Source of the DNA: an uncultured Elusimicrobiales bacterium
GTDB taxonomy: Bacteria; Elusimicrobiota; Elusimicrobia; Elusimicrobiales; Elusimicrobiaceae
Assembly (NCBI GenBank): GCA_934667625.1
Contig: CAKUMH010000004.1
Location: 79,612-143,611 of the forward strand
Reading direction: 5' to 3'
Length of the DNA stretch: 64,000 nt
A program made the position numbers and the translations under genes. The notes beneath the pieces are model-generated. The model did not search any database. It was not told where the DNA came from and saw nothing but the letters and a program-made list of their open reading frames with translations. Position 1 is the first letter of the stretch; each line of letters begins with the position of its first letter. Positions 23,843 to 32,730 of this stretch are shown here, piece by piece.

Positions 23843-25174
23843 AGATATTTTTACACTTTTTTATTTTCCTTTTTTCTCTTTACGGCGCCTTTGGGGGCGG
23901 AGATTATTTCGCCCTTGCAGGGAACTCCAGCCCAAACGGGCGAGGCGCTTCATAAGGCGGGCGCGGCGGTGGAGTTAAGCGGCAAGCTGACGCTGGACGA
24001 TTGCCTTTCGCTTGCCAAAGCCAACAGCCCACAGGCCGTCAGCGCGCAGCTCTCCTTGCAAAATGCGCAAGTTAGTTTAAACTTGGCCAAGGCCGAATTT
24101 CTGCCCACCGCCACGGCGGGTGCCAGCCAAGGCTACAACAATAACAAGACGGACGGCTTTCCGCGTACGGATCACGGTTCGTCCAATGTGTACGCACAGG
24201 CCCAGCTTTCTATCAGCGGCATTACGGATATTGCCCGCAATATTAAGGTGAAGCGCTTGGCGCTGGAACAGGCAGAGCTTAATGTGCAGCAGGTGGAGAA
24301 CGATTTGGTCCGCACGGTCAAAAAGAATTATTATGCGCTCTTATCGGCTACCCGCGCGGTAAACATTCGCACCAAATCGCGTGATTTGTATAAGGACCAG
24401 TACGAACGCGCCGCGGAATACTACCGCCAAGGCCTGCGCCCGAAGGTGGACGTAACCACGGCGGAAGTAAATTTAAATAACGAGGAGCTCCGCCTCATCC
24501 GCGCCAAAAACCTGGTCAAAACCGCTTCCGCGCAGCTGGCCAACACGTTGGGCATCACTGCGTCAAACACCTTGGAGATAGAGGACATTGCCGACTTTGC
24601 CCCCTTCGGCCTCTCGTTTGAAGAAGCCGTCCACCAGGCGTACGAAACCCGCCCGGACGTGCTCTCCTCCCAAACGGGCGTGCGTATCAGCCAAATCCAG
24701 CTGAACCAAGCCAAGGCGGGCTTTTTCCCCACCTTCTCCTTTTCGGCGGGGTTTTCCAAAAGCGGGGACGATTTTTACCTGGATAATGAGGAAACCAAAC
24801 TTTTGGCCTCTGTGGAAATTCCGCTCTTTAACGCTTTTAAAACGTACAACAACGTAAAACAGGCCAAACTGTCCTTGGAAGGCACGCTTAACGACAACCG
24901 GAATTTGCTCAACAATGTGTTTTTAGAGGTGCAAAGCGCCTACATTAAAATGCAGGAATCACAGGAAAGTATTCCGATAGCCGAGCTAAACGTCCAAAAA
25001 GCCAAGGAGAATTTGGACTTGGCCCAAGGCCGCTACAACGAGGGAATCGGCGATGTAATTGCCCTTAAGGATGCCGAGGTGGCCTATACCGATGCCGAGC
25101 TGAGTCTTTTAACCGCCCGGTACGACTATGCCTCCGCGGTGGCAGATTTAAAACAAGCAATGGGGACGAACTAA
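23840..25174 (+). CDS. tolC: TolC-family outer-membrane efflux protein
   Basis: 444 residues with a signal peptide (about 1-20, ending LGAE) and the duplicated helical OEP domain of TolC proteins (LTLDDCLSLAKANSPQAVSAQ, later LSFEEAVHQAYETRPDVLSSQ). It forms the trimeric channel through the outer membrane for the efflux complex encoded downstream. The ATG at 23840 fits both the signal peptide and the TATAAT-N6-ATG arrangement. Only 3 nt separate it from the adaptor gene, so the four genes tolC-macA-macB-permease form one operon. Confidence 0.92.
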   Translation: MRYFYTFLFSFFLFTAPLGAEIISPLQGTPAQTGEALHKAGAAVELSGKLTLDDCLSLAKANSPQAVSAQLSLQNAQVSLNLAKAEFLPTATAGASQGYNNNKTDGFPRTDHGSSNVYAQAQLSISGITDIARNIKVKRLALEQAELNVQQVENDLVRTVKKNYYALLSATRAVNIRTKSRDLYKDQYERAAEYYRQGLRPKVDVTTAEVNLNNEELRLIRAKNLVKTASAQLANTLGITASNTLEIEDIADFAPFGLSFEEAVHQAYETRPDVLSSQTGVRISQIQLNQAKAGFFPTFSFSAGFSKSGDDFYLDNEETKLLASVEIPLFNAFKTYNNVKQAKLSLEGTLNDNRNLLNNVFLEVQSAYIKMQESQESIPIAELNVQKAKENLDLAQGRYNEGIGDVIALKDAEVAYTDAELSLLTARYDYASAVADLKQAMGTN

Positions 25175-25177
25175 TTT

Positions 25178-26425
25178 ATGAAAAAAGAAAATATTTTTAA
25201 ACGCATTTACTCCGGGTTTCGCCAGCTGGTTTGGTGGAAGAAGCTCGCGGCGGTTGTAATCCTGTTGGTGCTGGTTTTTACCATAAAGGGTTGCTTCTTT
25301 TCCGCCCCGCCTGCGCCGCTTTTTAAAACGGCGGAAGTGAAAAAAGGCAACATTGAGGATATTGTAGAGGCCTCCGGTCCGATTAACCCGGTCAACACGA
25401 CGGAAGTCGGTGCGCTGGTGTCCGGCGAAATTTTAAAGATTTACGTGGACTACAACAGCCAGGTCAAAAAAGGGGACTTGCTGGCCGTAATTGACCAAAC
25501 GCAAATTTTGGCCAGCCTGGCCGAAGCCAAGGCGCGCCTGTCGTCCGCCAAGGAAAGTTTGTCCTCTTCAGAAGTATCCTACCGTTTGGCTAAACGCAAT
25601 TACGAGCGCTACCAAGCCTTGTATAAAAAAGATTATGTCTCCCAGCTGGATTTGGAAAATTACGAACTGGCGTACGCCAACGCCAAAAGCAGTTTAAATT
25701 CCGCCCAGGCGCAAGTGGTGCAGGCGCAATCCAACCTGGAGACGGCCGAGAAGGACTTATCCAACACTAAAATTGTCTCCCCGATTGACGGTATCGTCCT
25801 CACCCGCAAGGTGAGTGAAGGCCAAACCATTACGGCCGGGTTCTCCACGCCGGAATTGTTTGTGGTGGCGCAGGATTTGACCAAAATGCAGATTGAAGCC
25901 AAAGTGTCTGAGGCGGACATTGTCAAAATTATCCCCGGCCAAACGGCAGACTTTACGCTGGACGGGTACGCCGGAGAAACCTTCCACGGCGTCGTCCGCC
26001 AAGTGCGCACCAACTATTCGGATTCGTCCTCTTCGTCCTCGTATTCTTCCTCCTCTTCCAGTTCCACCACCTATACTGTGGTGATTGATGTGGATAATAA
26101 CGACCTGCGCTTAAAACCCGGTATGACGGCCACCTTAATCATTCGCACCATGGATAAAAAAGGCGTTCTCTTGGTGCCCAACGAGGCGCTTCGTTTTTCC
26201 CCCTCCACCAACGAAAAAACCTATAAAAACACGGGCGTGTGGAAGCTGGAACCGGGCCGGGAGCCAACCCGTGTAGACGTAAAAATCGGCATTATTGCCA
26301 CCCAGGAAACCGAAATCGTTTCCGGCGATATCAAGGAAGGCGACGTGGTGATTGTGGGCGAAAATAATATCACGGTTAGCACCACGGTCAGCATGCGTCC
26401 GCCCCGCCCGGGTAAACGCCGCTAG
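25178..26425 (+). CDS. macA: MacA-like periplasmic adaptor (HlyD/RND-MFP family)
   Basis: 415 residues: an N-terminal membrane anchor (about 22-40), then a biotinyl-lipoyl half (VEASGPINPVNTTEVGALVSGEI, VDYNSQVKKGDLLAVID), a coiled-coil hairpin (about 110-190) and beta-barrel domains. It links the inner-membrane ABC transporter to TolC. Unusual is a serine-rich run at about residues 283-300 (SDSSSSSSYSSSSSSSTT) between beta-barrel strands, encoded by mixed TCC/TCG/TCT codons. The gene ends about 10 nt before the ATPase gene, whose AGGAGG ribosome site overlaps its stop. Confidence 0.9.
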   Translation: MKKENIFKRIYSGFRQLVWWKKLAAVVILLVLVFTIKGCFFSAPPAPLFKTAEVKKGNIEDIVEASGPINPVNTTEVGALVSGEILKIYVDYNSQVKKGDLLAVIDQTQILASLAEAKARLSSAKESLSSSEVSYRLAKRNYERYQALYKKDYVSQLDLENYELAYANAKSSLNSAQAQVVQAQSNLETAEKDLSNTKIVSPIDGIVLTRKVSEGQTITAGFSTPELFVVAQDLTKMQIEAKVSEADIVKIIPGQTADFTLDGYAGETFHGVVRQVRTNYSDSSSSSSYSSSSSSSTTYTVVIDVDNNDLRLKPGMTATLIIRTMDKKGVLLVPNEALRFSPSTNEKTYKNTGVWKLEPGREPTRVDVKIGIIATQETEIVSGDIKEGDVVIVGENNITVSTTVSMRPPRPGKRR

Positions 26426-26435
26426 GAGGCCGCTT

Positions 26436-27122
<687 letters not shown>

Positions 27123-27124
27123 TT

Positions 27125-28351
27125 ATGTGGGATTCCTTTTATTCCATTTTCAAAATTTCGCTCAAAGCCATTTTTGCCAACAAAATGCGTGCCGCACTGA
27201 CGAGCTTGGGCATTGTCATTGGGGTGTCTGCCGTCATCACTATGCTGGCGGTGGGCGCGGGCGCGCAAAAGAGCGTGTCCGAAAGCGTATCCCGTTTCGG
27301 CACCAACATTTTGTTCTTGCGCCAGCCGTGGATTTTGGACGACAGCATTTCCTCCCCCAAGGACGTCACCATGGACGATGTGATCGCCATTCGCAAGCTG
27401 CCCGGTGTCGCAGCTGCCGCGCCATACATCAGCACGTCGTTTACCGTCAAGTACCGCAACACCAGCGATTCCTTTGATACCCTGGCCACGGACACGGATA
27501 TTTTTAATACGTACGATTGGCCGCTGGAGTCCGGCCGCACCTTTACCGAGAAGGAAGTAACGGAGTACGCCCAGGTAATGGTCATGGGGGCTGAGGCCGC
27601 CAAAACGATTTTCAGCGACGTAGACCCGCTGGGCAAAACGGTGGTTTTGGGCGATATCCCCTTTAAAGTGGTGGGCGTGGTGAAGAAAACGGGGCAGAGC
27701 GGCTTTGGCTTTGATATGGACGAAGGCGTCCTCATCCCCTACACCACGGGCAAAGTGAAGATGGACGCCGGCTGGAAAAGCACCAGCCGCCGCGCGCTGG
27801 ACCGCGTGGTCATCAAGGTGGCCGATTTTAACACGATTGAAAACACCAAAGAGGACATCAAAAACACGGTGCGCAACACCCACCGTATTCACCCGCTGGC
27901 CAAGGACGATTTCCAGTTGGACGACTTTGCCTCTTTTATTGAGCAAGCCAAAACCATGGGCAAAACCATGAGTTTGTTGCTTGGGGCGATTGGGGCCGTG
28001 TCCCTAATTGTGGGTGGTATTGGTGTGATGAACATTATGCTGGTATCCGTCACGGAGCGCACGCGCGAAATCGGCATCCGCATGGCAATCGGGGCTACCA
28101 GCTGGGATATTCGCCTTCAGTTCTTGGTGGAATCGGTCACGCTTTCCTGCATTGGCGGGTTGATTGGCATTTTGCTGGGCGTGGTGATTACGCTACTAGT
28201 ATCGGCCAATTCCTCCATTCCAGCCCAGCTGAGTCTATCGGCCGTGCTTCTTTCTGTGGGGTTTTCCGCGGCCACCGGCGTTTTCTTTGGGTTTTACCCG
28301 GCCTATAAGGCCTCCAAACTTACGCCGATAGACGCCTTGCGCTACGAATAA
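27125..28351 (+). CDS. macB: MacB-like ABC transporter permease (FtsX fold)
   Basis: 408 residues with the MacB permease layout: a first membrane helix (about 17-40, NKMRAALTSLGIVIGVSAVI), a large periplasmic domain (about 45-275) and three C-terminal helices. The FtsX region carries IMLVSVTERTREIGIRMAIGA, the coupling segment typical of this family. It sits 2 nt after the ATPase stop. A terminator follows the gene at 28374. The division of MacB into two polypeptides is common in many phyla. Confidence 0.93.
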   Translation: MWDSFYSIFKISLKAIFANKMRAALTSLGIVIGVSAVITMLAVGAGAQKSVSESVSRFGTNILFLRQPWILDDSISSPKDVTMDDVIAIRKLPGVAAAAPYISTSFTVKYRNTSDSFDTLATDTDIFNTYDWPLESGRTFTEKEVTEYAQVMVMGAEAAKTIFSDVDPLGKTVVLGDIPFKVVGVVKKTGQSGFGFDMDEGVLIPYTTGKVKMDAGWKSTSRRALDRVVIKVADFNTIENTKEDIKNTVRNTHRIHPLAKDDFQLDDFASFIEQAKTMGKTMSLLLGAIGAVSLIVGGIGVMNIMLVSVTERTREIGIRMAIGATSWDIRLQFLVESVTLSCIGGLIGILLGVVITLLVSANSSIPAQLSLSAVLLSVGFSAATGVFFGFYPAYKASKLTPIDALRYE

Positions 28352-28373
28352 ATTTGTTTCGCGGGGGTAAATT

Positions 28374-28412
28374 GCAGGGCCCGGCTCTTTCTTGCCGGGC
28401 CTTGCTGTTTTT
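28374..28412 (+). terminator. Terminator of the efflux operon
   Basis: GGGCCCGGC-TCTTTCTT-GCCGGGCC followed by TTGCTGTTTTTAC. Confidence 0.75.
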
Positions 28413-28558
28413 ACGCATAATCTCTTTTTTGCTTTTCGCAGGGGTGGTTGGTTTGCTAAAGTATAAAAGAATGTTTTGCCAGGCTGCCAAACCCGCGGGC
28501 GGCCAAAAAGATGCAATAAAACAGCGGGAAACGGGGTTATACATATATGGACGTAAAC

Positions 28559-29131
28559 ATGAGCGAACGGACGGACGACGAACTGGTTAGGCAATTTTGT
28601 TCCGGCTCCGGCGCGGCTTTTGAAGCGTTGGTGTTCCGCTACAAAAATTCGCTGTACCAGTATCTTTTTTCGCTGGTGCAGGACGAAGGCGCCGCCGGGG
28701 ATTTATTCCAAGAGGTGTTTTTATCGTTCTTTAAAAATGCGCGGAAGTACGAGGCGCGCGGCAAGTTTAAGTCGTGGCTGTTTCTCTCGGCGCGCAACCG
28801 GGTGCTTAACTATTTTCGGGACCGGGACGAATCCTTCTCGCTGGACCAAACGGACGAAGCGGGCAATGCGTTTTTGCATGAAACACTGCCGGACGATGCC
28901 CCCCTGCCGCTAGACACATTAGCCACCCGGGAAGGGGCGGCAAAAATCCGCCAAGCTTCGTTGCGCTTGCCCCCCGCCCAGCGCGAAACGCTCTACCTGC
29001 GGCAATATCTTTCGTTTAAAGAAATTGCCCAAATGCAGGGCCGCCCGTTGGGGAGTGTTCTGTCGGATTTTCACCGTGCCGTCAAAAAAATGCAGCAGTG
29101 GCTGGCGTCGGGAAAAGAGGTAACGCTATGA
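28559..29131 (+). CDS. ECF-type RNA polymerase sigma factor
   Basis: 190 residues. Region 2 runs from about 3 to 75 (DDELVRQFCSGSGAAFEALVFRYKN, DLFQEVFLSFFKNA, FKSWLFLSARNRVLNYFRDR). Region 4 lies near the C-terminus (LRLPPAQRETLYLRQYLSFKEIAQMQGRPLGSVLSDFHRAVKKM). The ATG at 28559 is preferred because the protein then starts directly at region 2; an in-frame ATG at 28547 is possible, and neither has a good ribosome site. The stop overlaps the start of the anti-sigma gene by 4 nt (ATGA), which keeps their amounts matched. Confidence 0.92.
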   Translation: MSERTDDELVRQFCSGSGAAFEALVFRYKNSLYQYLFSLVQDEGAAGDLFQEVFLSFFKNARKYEARGKFKSWLFLSARNRVLNYFRDRDESFSLDQTDEAGNAFLHETLPDDAPLPLDTLATREGAAKIRQASLRLPPAQRETLYLRQYLSFKEIAQMQGRPLGSVLSDFHRAVKKMQQWLASGKEVTL

Positions 29132-29538
29132 AACAATGCGAAAATTTACTTTTGTATACGTCGGGCGAATTGCCCCCGCAGGAGCGCAAGGCATTTGTGG
29201 CACACCTAAAAAACTGCGCCGCGTGCCGGGAGGAACTGGCCTTTTTAGTGCGCACGGAGGAGGCCCTTAAAGCGCCGTCCGCCCCACCCCGGCCGGTGGA
29301 AGCGCTGCTGGCCAAAACGACGCGGAAGAAATCTTTTTTTGCCGGTTGGAAAGCGTGGAAACCGGCCTTGGCAGGTACAGCGCTGGTCGCCATTGGCGTG
29401 CTGGCGTGGTGGGTAGGCCTGCCCCCGGACAAGGGTGCTTTGCAAACGCAGGAAGTGTTGGCGTATATGAGCGAGCATTTGGACGAAGAATACCTGACTT
29501 TTTCAGACGATTTAAAATTGTTTGAACAGGAATTCTAA
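29128..29538 (+). CDS. Anti-sigma factor with zinc-finger (zf-HC2-like) domain
   Basis: 136 residues. N-terminal half: YTSGELPPQERKAFVAHLKNCAACREEL, matching the ASD/zinc-finger pattern in which the H-x3-C-x2-C triad binds zinc and the domain clamps the sigma factor. A single membrane span lies at about 78-97 (PALAGTALVAIGVLAWWVGL), followed by a short acidic periplasmic tail. It should hold the ECF sigma factor at the membrane until an envelope signal releases it. The 4-nt overlap with the sigma gene supports the partnership. Confidence 0.88.
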   Translation: MKQCENLLLYTSGELPPQERKAFVAHLKNCAACREELAFLVRTEEALKAPSAPPRPVEALLAKTTRKKSFFAGWKAWKPALAGTALVAIGVLAWWVGLPPDKGALQTQEVLAYMSEHLDEEYLTFSDDLKLFEQEF

Positions 29539-29553
29539 AACACAGGAGGGGTT

Positions 29554-30162
29554 ATGAAGAAAGTGATGTTTCTGACGTTACTCACGGCCTTATGTGCGCC
29601 GCTCTTTGCGGCGGATACGGTTCCGTGCGCCTGCAAAAAAGGAGAGCCGTGCGGTTGCAAGGCATCTCAAATGGCCGGGGTAAAGCCCGGGCCTTGCAAA
29701 GATAAGGCCTGCGCCGCGCGCAAGGATGAATTTAAAAAAGCGCGCAAAGAGCACAAGGCCAAAATGCGTGCCACCGAAGAAAAAGCCGAAAAGCTGGTGG
29801 CCGAATACAACAAGCTAAAGCCCGGTAAAAAGAAAGAGGCCAAAAAGGCGGAAATTGCGGCCTTTGTTGCCTCTATCCGCGAGGAACAGCTCAAATTTAA
29901 AACAGAGCAATTGGCCCGCTTTCAAGAACGTCTGCAACACATGCAGGCAGGTTTAGCGCGCGAGCAATCTCCCGAGGCCAAGCAAGCTTGGGTGGACCGC
30001 AAAACCGAAGCGTTAATTGATGAGGAGGGCGATATGGATGCGTTATTTGGTGAGCCGGAAATGAAACCGCGCAAAATGGAACACGGCCCGGCTATGCCCG
30101 GTGCCGCCGCGCCGGAAGCCGGCCTTCCTCCGGCGTTAGAGGGCCCCGAACTGGCGGACTAA
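29554..30162 (+). CDS. Exported Cys-motif, coiled-coil protein in the ECF operon
   Basis: 202 residues with a signal peptide (about 1-20). The mature N-terminus has six cysteines within about 30 residues (CACKKGEPCGCK, then GPCKDKACAARKDE), a pattern suited to binding metal. A long charged helical region follows (about 60-150, many Lys/Glu/Ala/Arg) and then an acidic Pro/Ala tail. It lies 15 nt after the anti-sigma gene with its own AGGAGG site and ends before a terminator. Layout and place recall periplasmic sensors such as ZraP, CpxP or Spy, but no sequence family is recognised; a metal- or stress-sensing role is inferred. Confidence 0.68.
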   Translation: MKKVMFLTLLTALCAPLFAADTVPCACKKGEPCGCKASQMAGVKPGPCKDKACAARKDEFKKARKEHKAKMRATEEKAEKLVAEYNKLKPGKKKEAKKAEIAAFVASIREEQLKFKTEQLARFQERLQHMQAGLAREQSPEAKQAWVDRKTEALIDEEGDMDALFGEPEMKPRKMEHGPAMPGAAAPEAGLPPALEGPELAD

Positions 30163-30182
30163 ACTTTAGTGCTGTTCAGTCT

Positions 30183-30216
30183 TTCAAATCCCCCGGTTTC
30201 TCCGGGGGATTTTTAC
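30183..30216 (+). terminator. Terminator of the ECF sigma operon
   Basis: AATCCCCCGG-TTTC-TCCGGGGGATTTTT. Confidence 0.85.
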
Positions 30217-30223
30217 TTGGTAC

Positions 30224-30268
30224 AAAAAAATACACAGCTTCGCGTTGCGATAAACGCGAAGCTGTGTA
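30224..30268 (-). terminator. Terminator of the small lipoprotein gene
   Basis: On the minus strand, a 16-bp stem (TACACAGCTTCGCGTT / AACGCGAAGCTGTGTA) followed by T7. Confidence 0.9.
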
Positions 30269-30281
30269 CGCAAAATAATGC

Positions 30282-30596
30282 TTATTTAAGCAGTTCCGCC
30301 CAGGCGTCTTTTTCGGATTGGATTTGCTGCTTGGCGTTGTCTGCCTTCTGCTGCAGTTTCTCCTTGGCAGCGTCCACGGCGGACTTGTTGCCGCTGGCTA
30401 CTTCAGCCGCGGTCTTGGCGTCTTGGTAGGACTGTTTAGCGTCCAACAATTTTTGGCGCGTTTCGGCCGATTTTTGCAAGGCCTGTTCCAAGGTCATCGG
30501 CTGGTTGGCGGTGGTGGCGGACGGCGTCGTGCCTGTGGTAGCACAACCGACGGCCAGCACGGCGGCGGTTACGGCAAAAAAGAATGTTTTCTTCAT
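30282..30596 (-). CDS. Small helical lipoprotein (Lpp-like architecture)
   Basis: 104 residues with a clean lipobox (AVLAVGC, Cys at about 18). The mature part is a Thr/Ser linker followed by one long helix of about 65 residues rich in Ala/Lys/Gln/Glu with heptad-like spacing (MTLEQALQKSAETRQKLLDA, AKEKLQQKADNAKQQIQSEK). This matches the architecture of major outer-membrane lipoproteins such as Lpp, though without the terminal Lys-Tyr-Arg and at a longer length. It ends in Lys, so covalent linkage to peptidoglycan is possible but unproven. Good AAGGAG ribosome site and strong terminator. Confidence 0.75.
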   Translation of the reverse strand: MKKTFFFAVTAAVLAVGCATTGTTPSATTANQPMTLEQALQKSAETRQKLLDAKQSYQDAKTAAEVASGNKSAVDAAKEKLQQKADNAKQQIQSEKDAWAELLK

Positions 30597-30695
30597 AACA
30601 AACTCCTTAACAACTACTTCTTATATTTTATAACATTTTTTTCGTATTTTTAGCGGGGTATTTTCCCCCCGCGCGGCGGCGGAACGGAGCGTTGG

Positions 30696-31298
30696 TTACG
30701 TATGCGGCAGGGTTTTGTTCGGGTCGTTCCAAGCCCAAAAATGGGCGGCAAATAAGTAGGTCCCTACCGCGGCGGTAAAGGCACTTAGCCAATAGAAACC
30801 GTGGCGGATGTGCCACTCGTACCCTTCCGTTCCCAACCATTTGTGCATGTAGTCCCAGTCGGGCAAGGTTTCCGGCCCGGCATTTAAAAGGCCAATGACC
30901 GGGTCCAAACTGCACCCGGCGTAATGCCCCACGCTGTAAAACGCCACGGCGAGCAGAAGCAAACAACCGTCGGCCTGAATTTCCTTTCCGCGGTGTAAAA
31001 AGCTAAAGAATGCCAAGAGTGGCACGCCAACTTCCACCACGGTTCCGCCCCAAATGGTCCAGGCAAAATTGCCGCCCGATAGAAAGCGGAAGATGGGGTG
31101 CCCGGCTTCGTGAATGCCAATGGTGAGCAGCCAAAAAATCCCCGCCAGCGGGCAATGGTGCGGGCCGACGTACCAGCGGTACAGACCGTACGTAACGGCG
31201 GCAATAAACAGAATTCCCTTCCAGCCGTAGTGCCAAAAAAGCGGCCCCCTGCGGTCCGGGTCTACCACATCCCAAAAAGTATTCCAAGCGTTTTTCAT
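30696..31298 (-). CDS. Polytopic membrane protein with HEAGH motif (M50-like)
   Basis: 200 residues with about five hydrophobic segments. HEAGH at 63-67 lies within a hydrophobic helix (FWLLTIGIHEAGHPIFRFL), the arrangement of zinc-dependent intramembrane (site-2/M50) proteases. A Gly/Asn patch follows (SGGNFAWTIWGG). A later CSLDPVIG carries an Asp that might be a third ligand, but the M50 NxxPxxxLDG motif is not recognisable. It could be a very divergent site-2 protease or a metal-binding membrane protein without protease activity. It lies 15 nt after the methyltransferase gene on the minus strand and may share its transcript. Confidence 0.65.
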   Translation of the reverse strand: MKNAWNTFWDVVDPDRRGPLFWHYGWKGILFIAAVTYGLYRWYVGPHHCPLAGIFWLLTIGIHEAGHPIFRFLSGGNFAWTIWGGTVVEVGVPLLAFFSFLHRGKEIQADGCLLLLAVAFYSVGHYAGCSLDPVIGLLNAGPETLPDWDYMHKWLGTEGYEWHIRHGFYWLSAFTAAVGTYLFAAHFWAWNDPNKTLPHT

Positions 31299-31313
31299 AT
31301 TATTTTTTATAAC

Positions 31314-32384
31314 TCATTCCTTTTGCAATACAAAAATATATTCGTAATTTTTTCCGTCGCGGGCCCACTTGAGCGTGGAGCGCAAATCGGCCATGATATT
31401 TTTCTTGTAATCTATTTCCAAAAATTGCACCAGTTTTCCCTGACGGTGTAAGCAGTTTAGCAAATTTTCCTTGGTGGCGCGTCCCCCCGAGCTGTAAGAG
31501 AGCATTACGTAACGGGCGCGCGTTTGCCGGATTAATTTTTCCAATGCGTTTAGGGCGATAAAATTTCCCGTTGCGTCTCGGCGGAATTCCTCAAATACCG
31601 AGGCGGCTTTTCCGTCGCGCGAGTCCGCTCTCCGTCCGGCAGCGCCAAACAGCTCCGGCTCGTCGTTTTTCAGCACCGTTTTCCAAAAGTGGTAATAGGC
31701 GTTGTAACGCACGCGGCTGGACGGCATTTTTTCGTTGTTGGAGCCGTAGGGCGGGTCAAAATAGGCCAGGTCCCACGAGCGGCGGGGCAGGACGTCAAAA
31801 ATATCCTTTTGCAACACGGTGTGTCCGCTCCCGTGAGCAAAGCGGCTGGGCAGTGTTAAAAACAAATCCTTGGCGGAACGGGCCGACCAACGGGCCAGGT
31901 AAGAAGAAAAATGCCCCAGCGTACTGTCCACCCTGTCCAGCGCCAACAGCAGACTGGTAAGCACGACGGCCTTGTCTGCTTCCGCCAGCCCCAGGCGCTC
32001 TATCTCCGGGCGGATAGCGTCCAGCTTGCGGGTGTTTTTTAGGCGGAAGGGTTTTTTCGTGTCGCGCTCCTCCCCGCCGTAATGGGCGGAAAACCAGCCG
32101 TCCTTCGGCGGGAGTGCGTTTAGGTGGTCTAAAATTTTTTGGTAGTATCCGTCGGGCTTGTCGGCCTTTAGGTAGCAGGTGGCTAACGTAAAACTCCACT
32201 CGGCAGTGTCGTTGGCCGTTACGGTGTAGCCGCTTTGTGCGAAGGCCTGTGAAACGCGCGTACTGCCCGAAAATCCGTCTAACACCGTGTGAATTTCCGG
32301 CAGGTTTCGGGCCGTTTGCAACAGGTAGGGAAGCAGCTTTAATTTGGACCCGGCATACTTGATGCCTTCCGTCGTAATTTCCAT
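31314..32384 (-). CDS. D12-class DNA N6-adenine methyltransferase (orphan)
   Basis: 356 residues from the ATG at 32384. Motif I (DGFSGSTRVSQAF, 36-47) binds S-adenosylmethionine, and the catalytic DPPY is at 210-213 (LAYFDPPYGSN). KYAGSKLKLLPYL near the N-terminus is the usual motif X of the D12 (alpha) group. It methylates adenine in a specific DNA site. No restriction endonuclease gene is adjacent, so it appears solitary. The start at 32384 has no ribosome site but has TACAAT exactly 6 nt upstream; an ATG 18 nt further upstream (32402) would precede the expected RNA start. Confidence 0.9.
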   Translation of the reverse strand: MEITTEGIKYAGSKLKLLPYLLQTARNLPEIHTVLDGFSGSTRVSQAFAQSGYTVTANDTAEWSFTLATCYLKADKPDGYYQKILDHLNALPPKDGWFSAHYGGEERDTKKPFRLKNTRKLDAIRPEIERLGLAEADKAVVLTSLLLALDRVDSTLGHFSSYLARWSARSAKDLFLTLPSRFAHGSGHTVLQKDIFDVLPRRSWDLAYFDPPYGSNNEKMPSSRVRYNAYYHFWKTVLKNDEPELFGAAGRRADSRDGKAASVFEEFRRDATGNFIALNALEKLIRQTRARYVMLSYSSGGRATKENLLNCLHRQGKLVQFLEIDYKKNIMADLRSTLKWARDGKNYEYIFVLQKE

Positions 32385-32396
32385 GCTTATATTGTA
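32382..32396 (-). promoter_or_regulatory. Leaderless promoter of the D12 methyltransferase (TACAAT-N6-ATG)
   Basis: Minus strand: TACAAT (32396-32391), ATAAGC, ATG (32384-32382). Confidence 0.5.
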
Positions 32397-32730
32397 CTCC
32401 AATTGGGCGTTTGCCGGTTAAAAAAATTGAGCGGGCTTCTTTTTTAGCGGCGCAAAAAGGGTTAGTTTGTGTTTTGGCTCCGTCGGGAGAATTTTTTAAA
32501 AAGACGAACTAATCCGTTTTTTGCATTGAGCAAAAACGCGTGGCATGGTATTTTTTAAATGCGGCTAGGAACCCGCAAAAGCGGTGAAAATTGGTAAAAA
32601 TGGGGTAAAAACGATGCAAAAACCGCTCCACCGGGGGCCTAAAAAACGCAAAAAAGTGTAAAAAAGTTGGAAAAAGTAGCAAAAACAGAAGTGAAAAATT
32701 TGTTCAGAACCGTTTACGGGGGTAAACCAA
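32385..32730. promoter_or_regulatory. Regulatory gap with ten helically phased A-tracts
   Basis: No gene is seen in these 346 bases. From 32587 to 32698 there are ten A4-A6 tracts, centred near 32588, 32598, 32609, 32620, 32643, 32652, 32662, 32673, 32683 and 32696. Spacing is mostly 9-11 bp, close to one helical turn, so the DNA should be strongly curved. It ends 30 bp before the start of the arginine-decarboxylation operon. Confidence 0.7.

Noticed and set aside
28547..28561. Start of the sigma factor at 28547
   Set aside because: It lies only 3 nt after a possible -10 box (TATACA) and adds four residues before region 2; the ATG at 28559 is preferred, though not proven.
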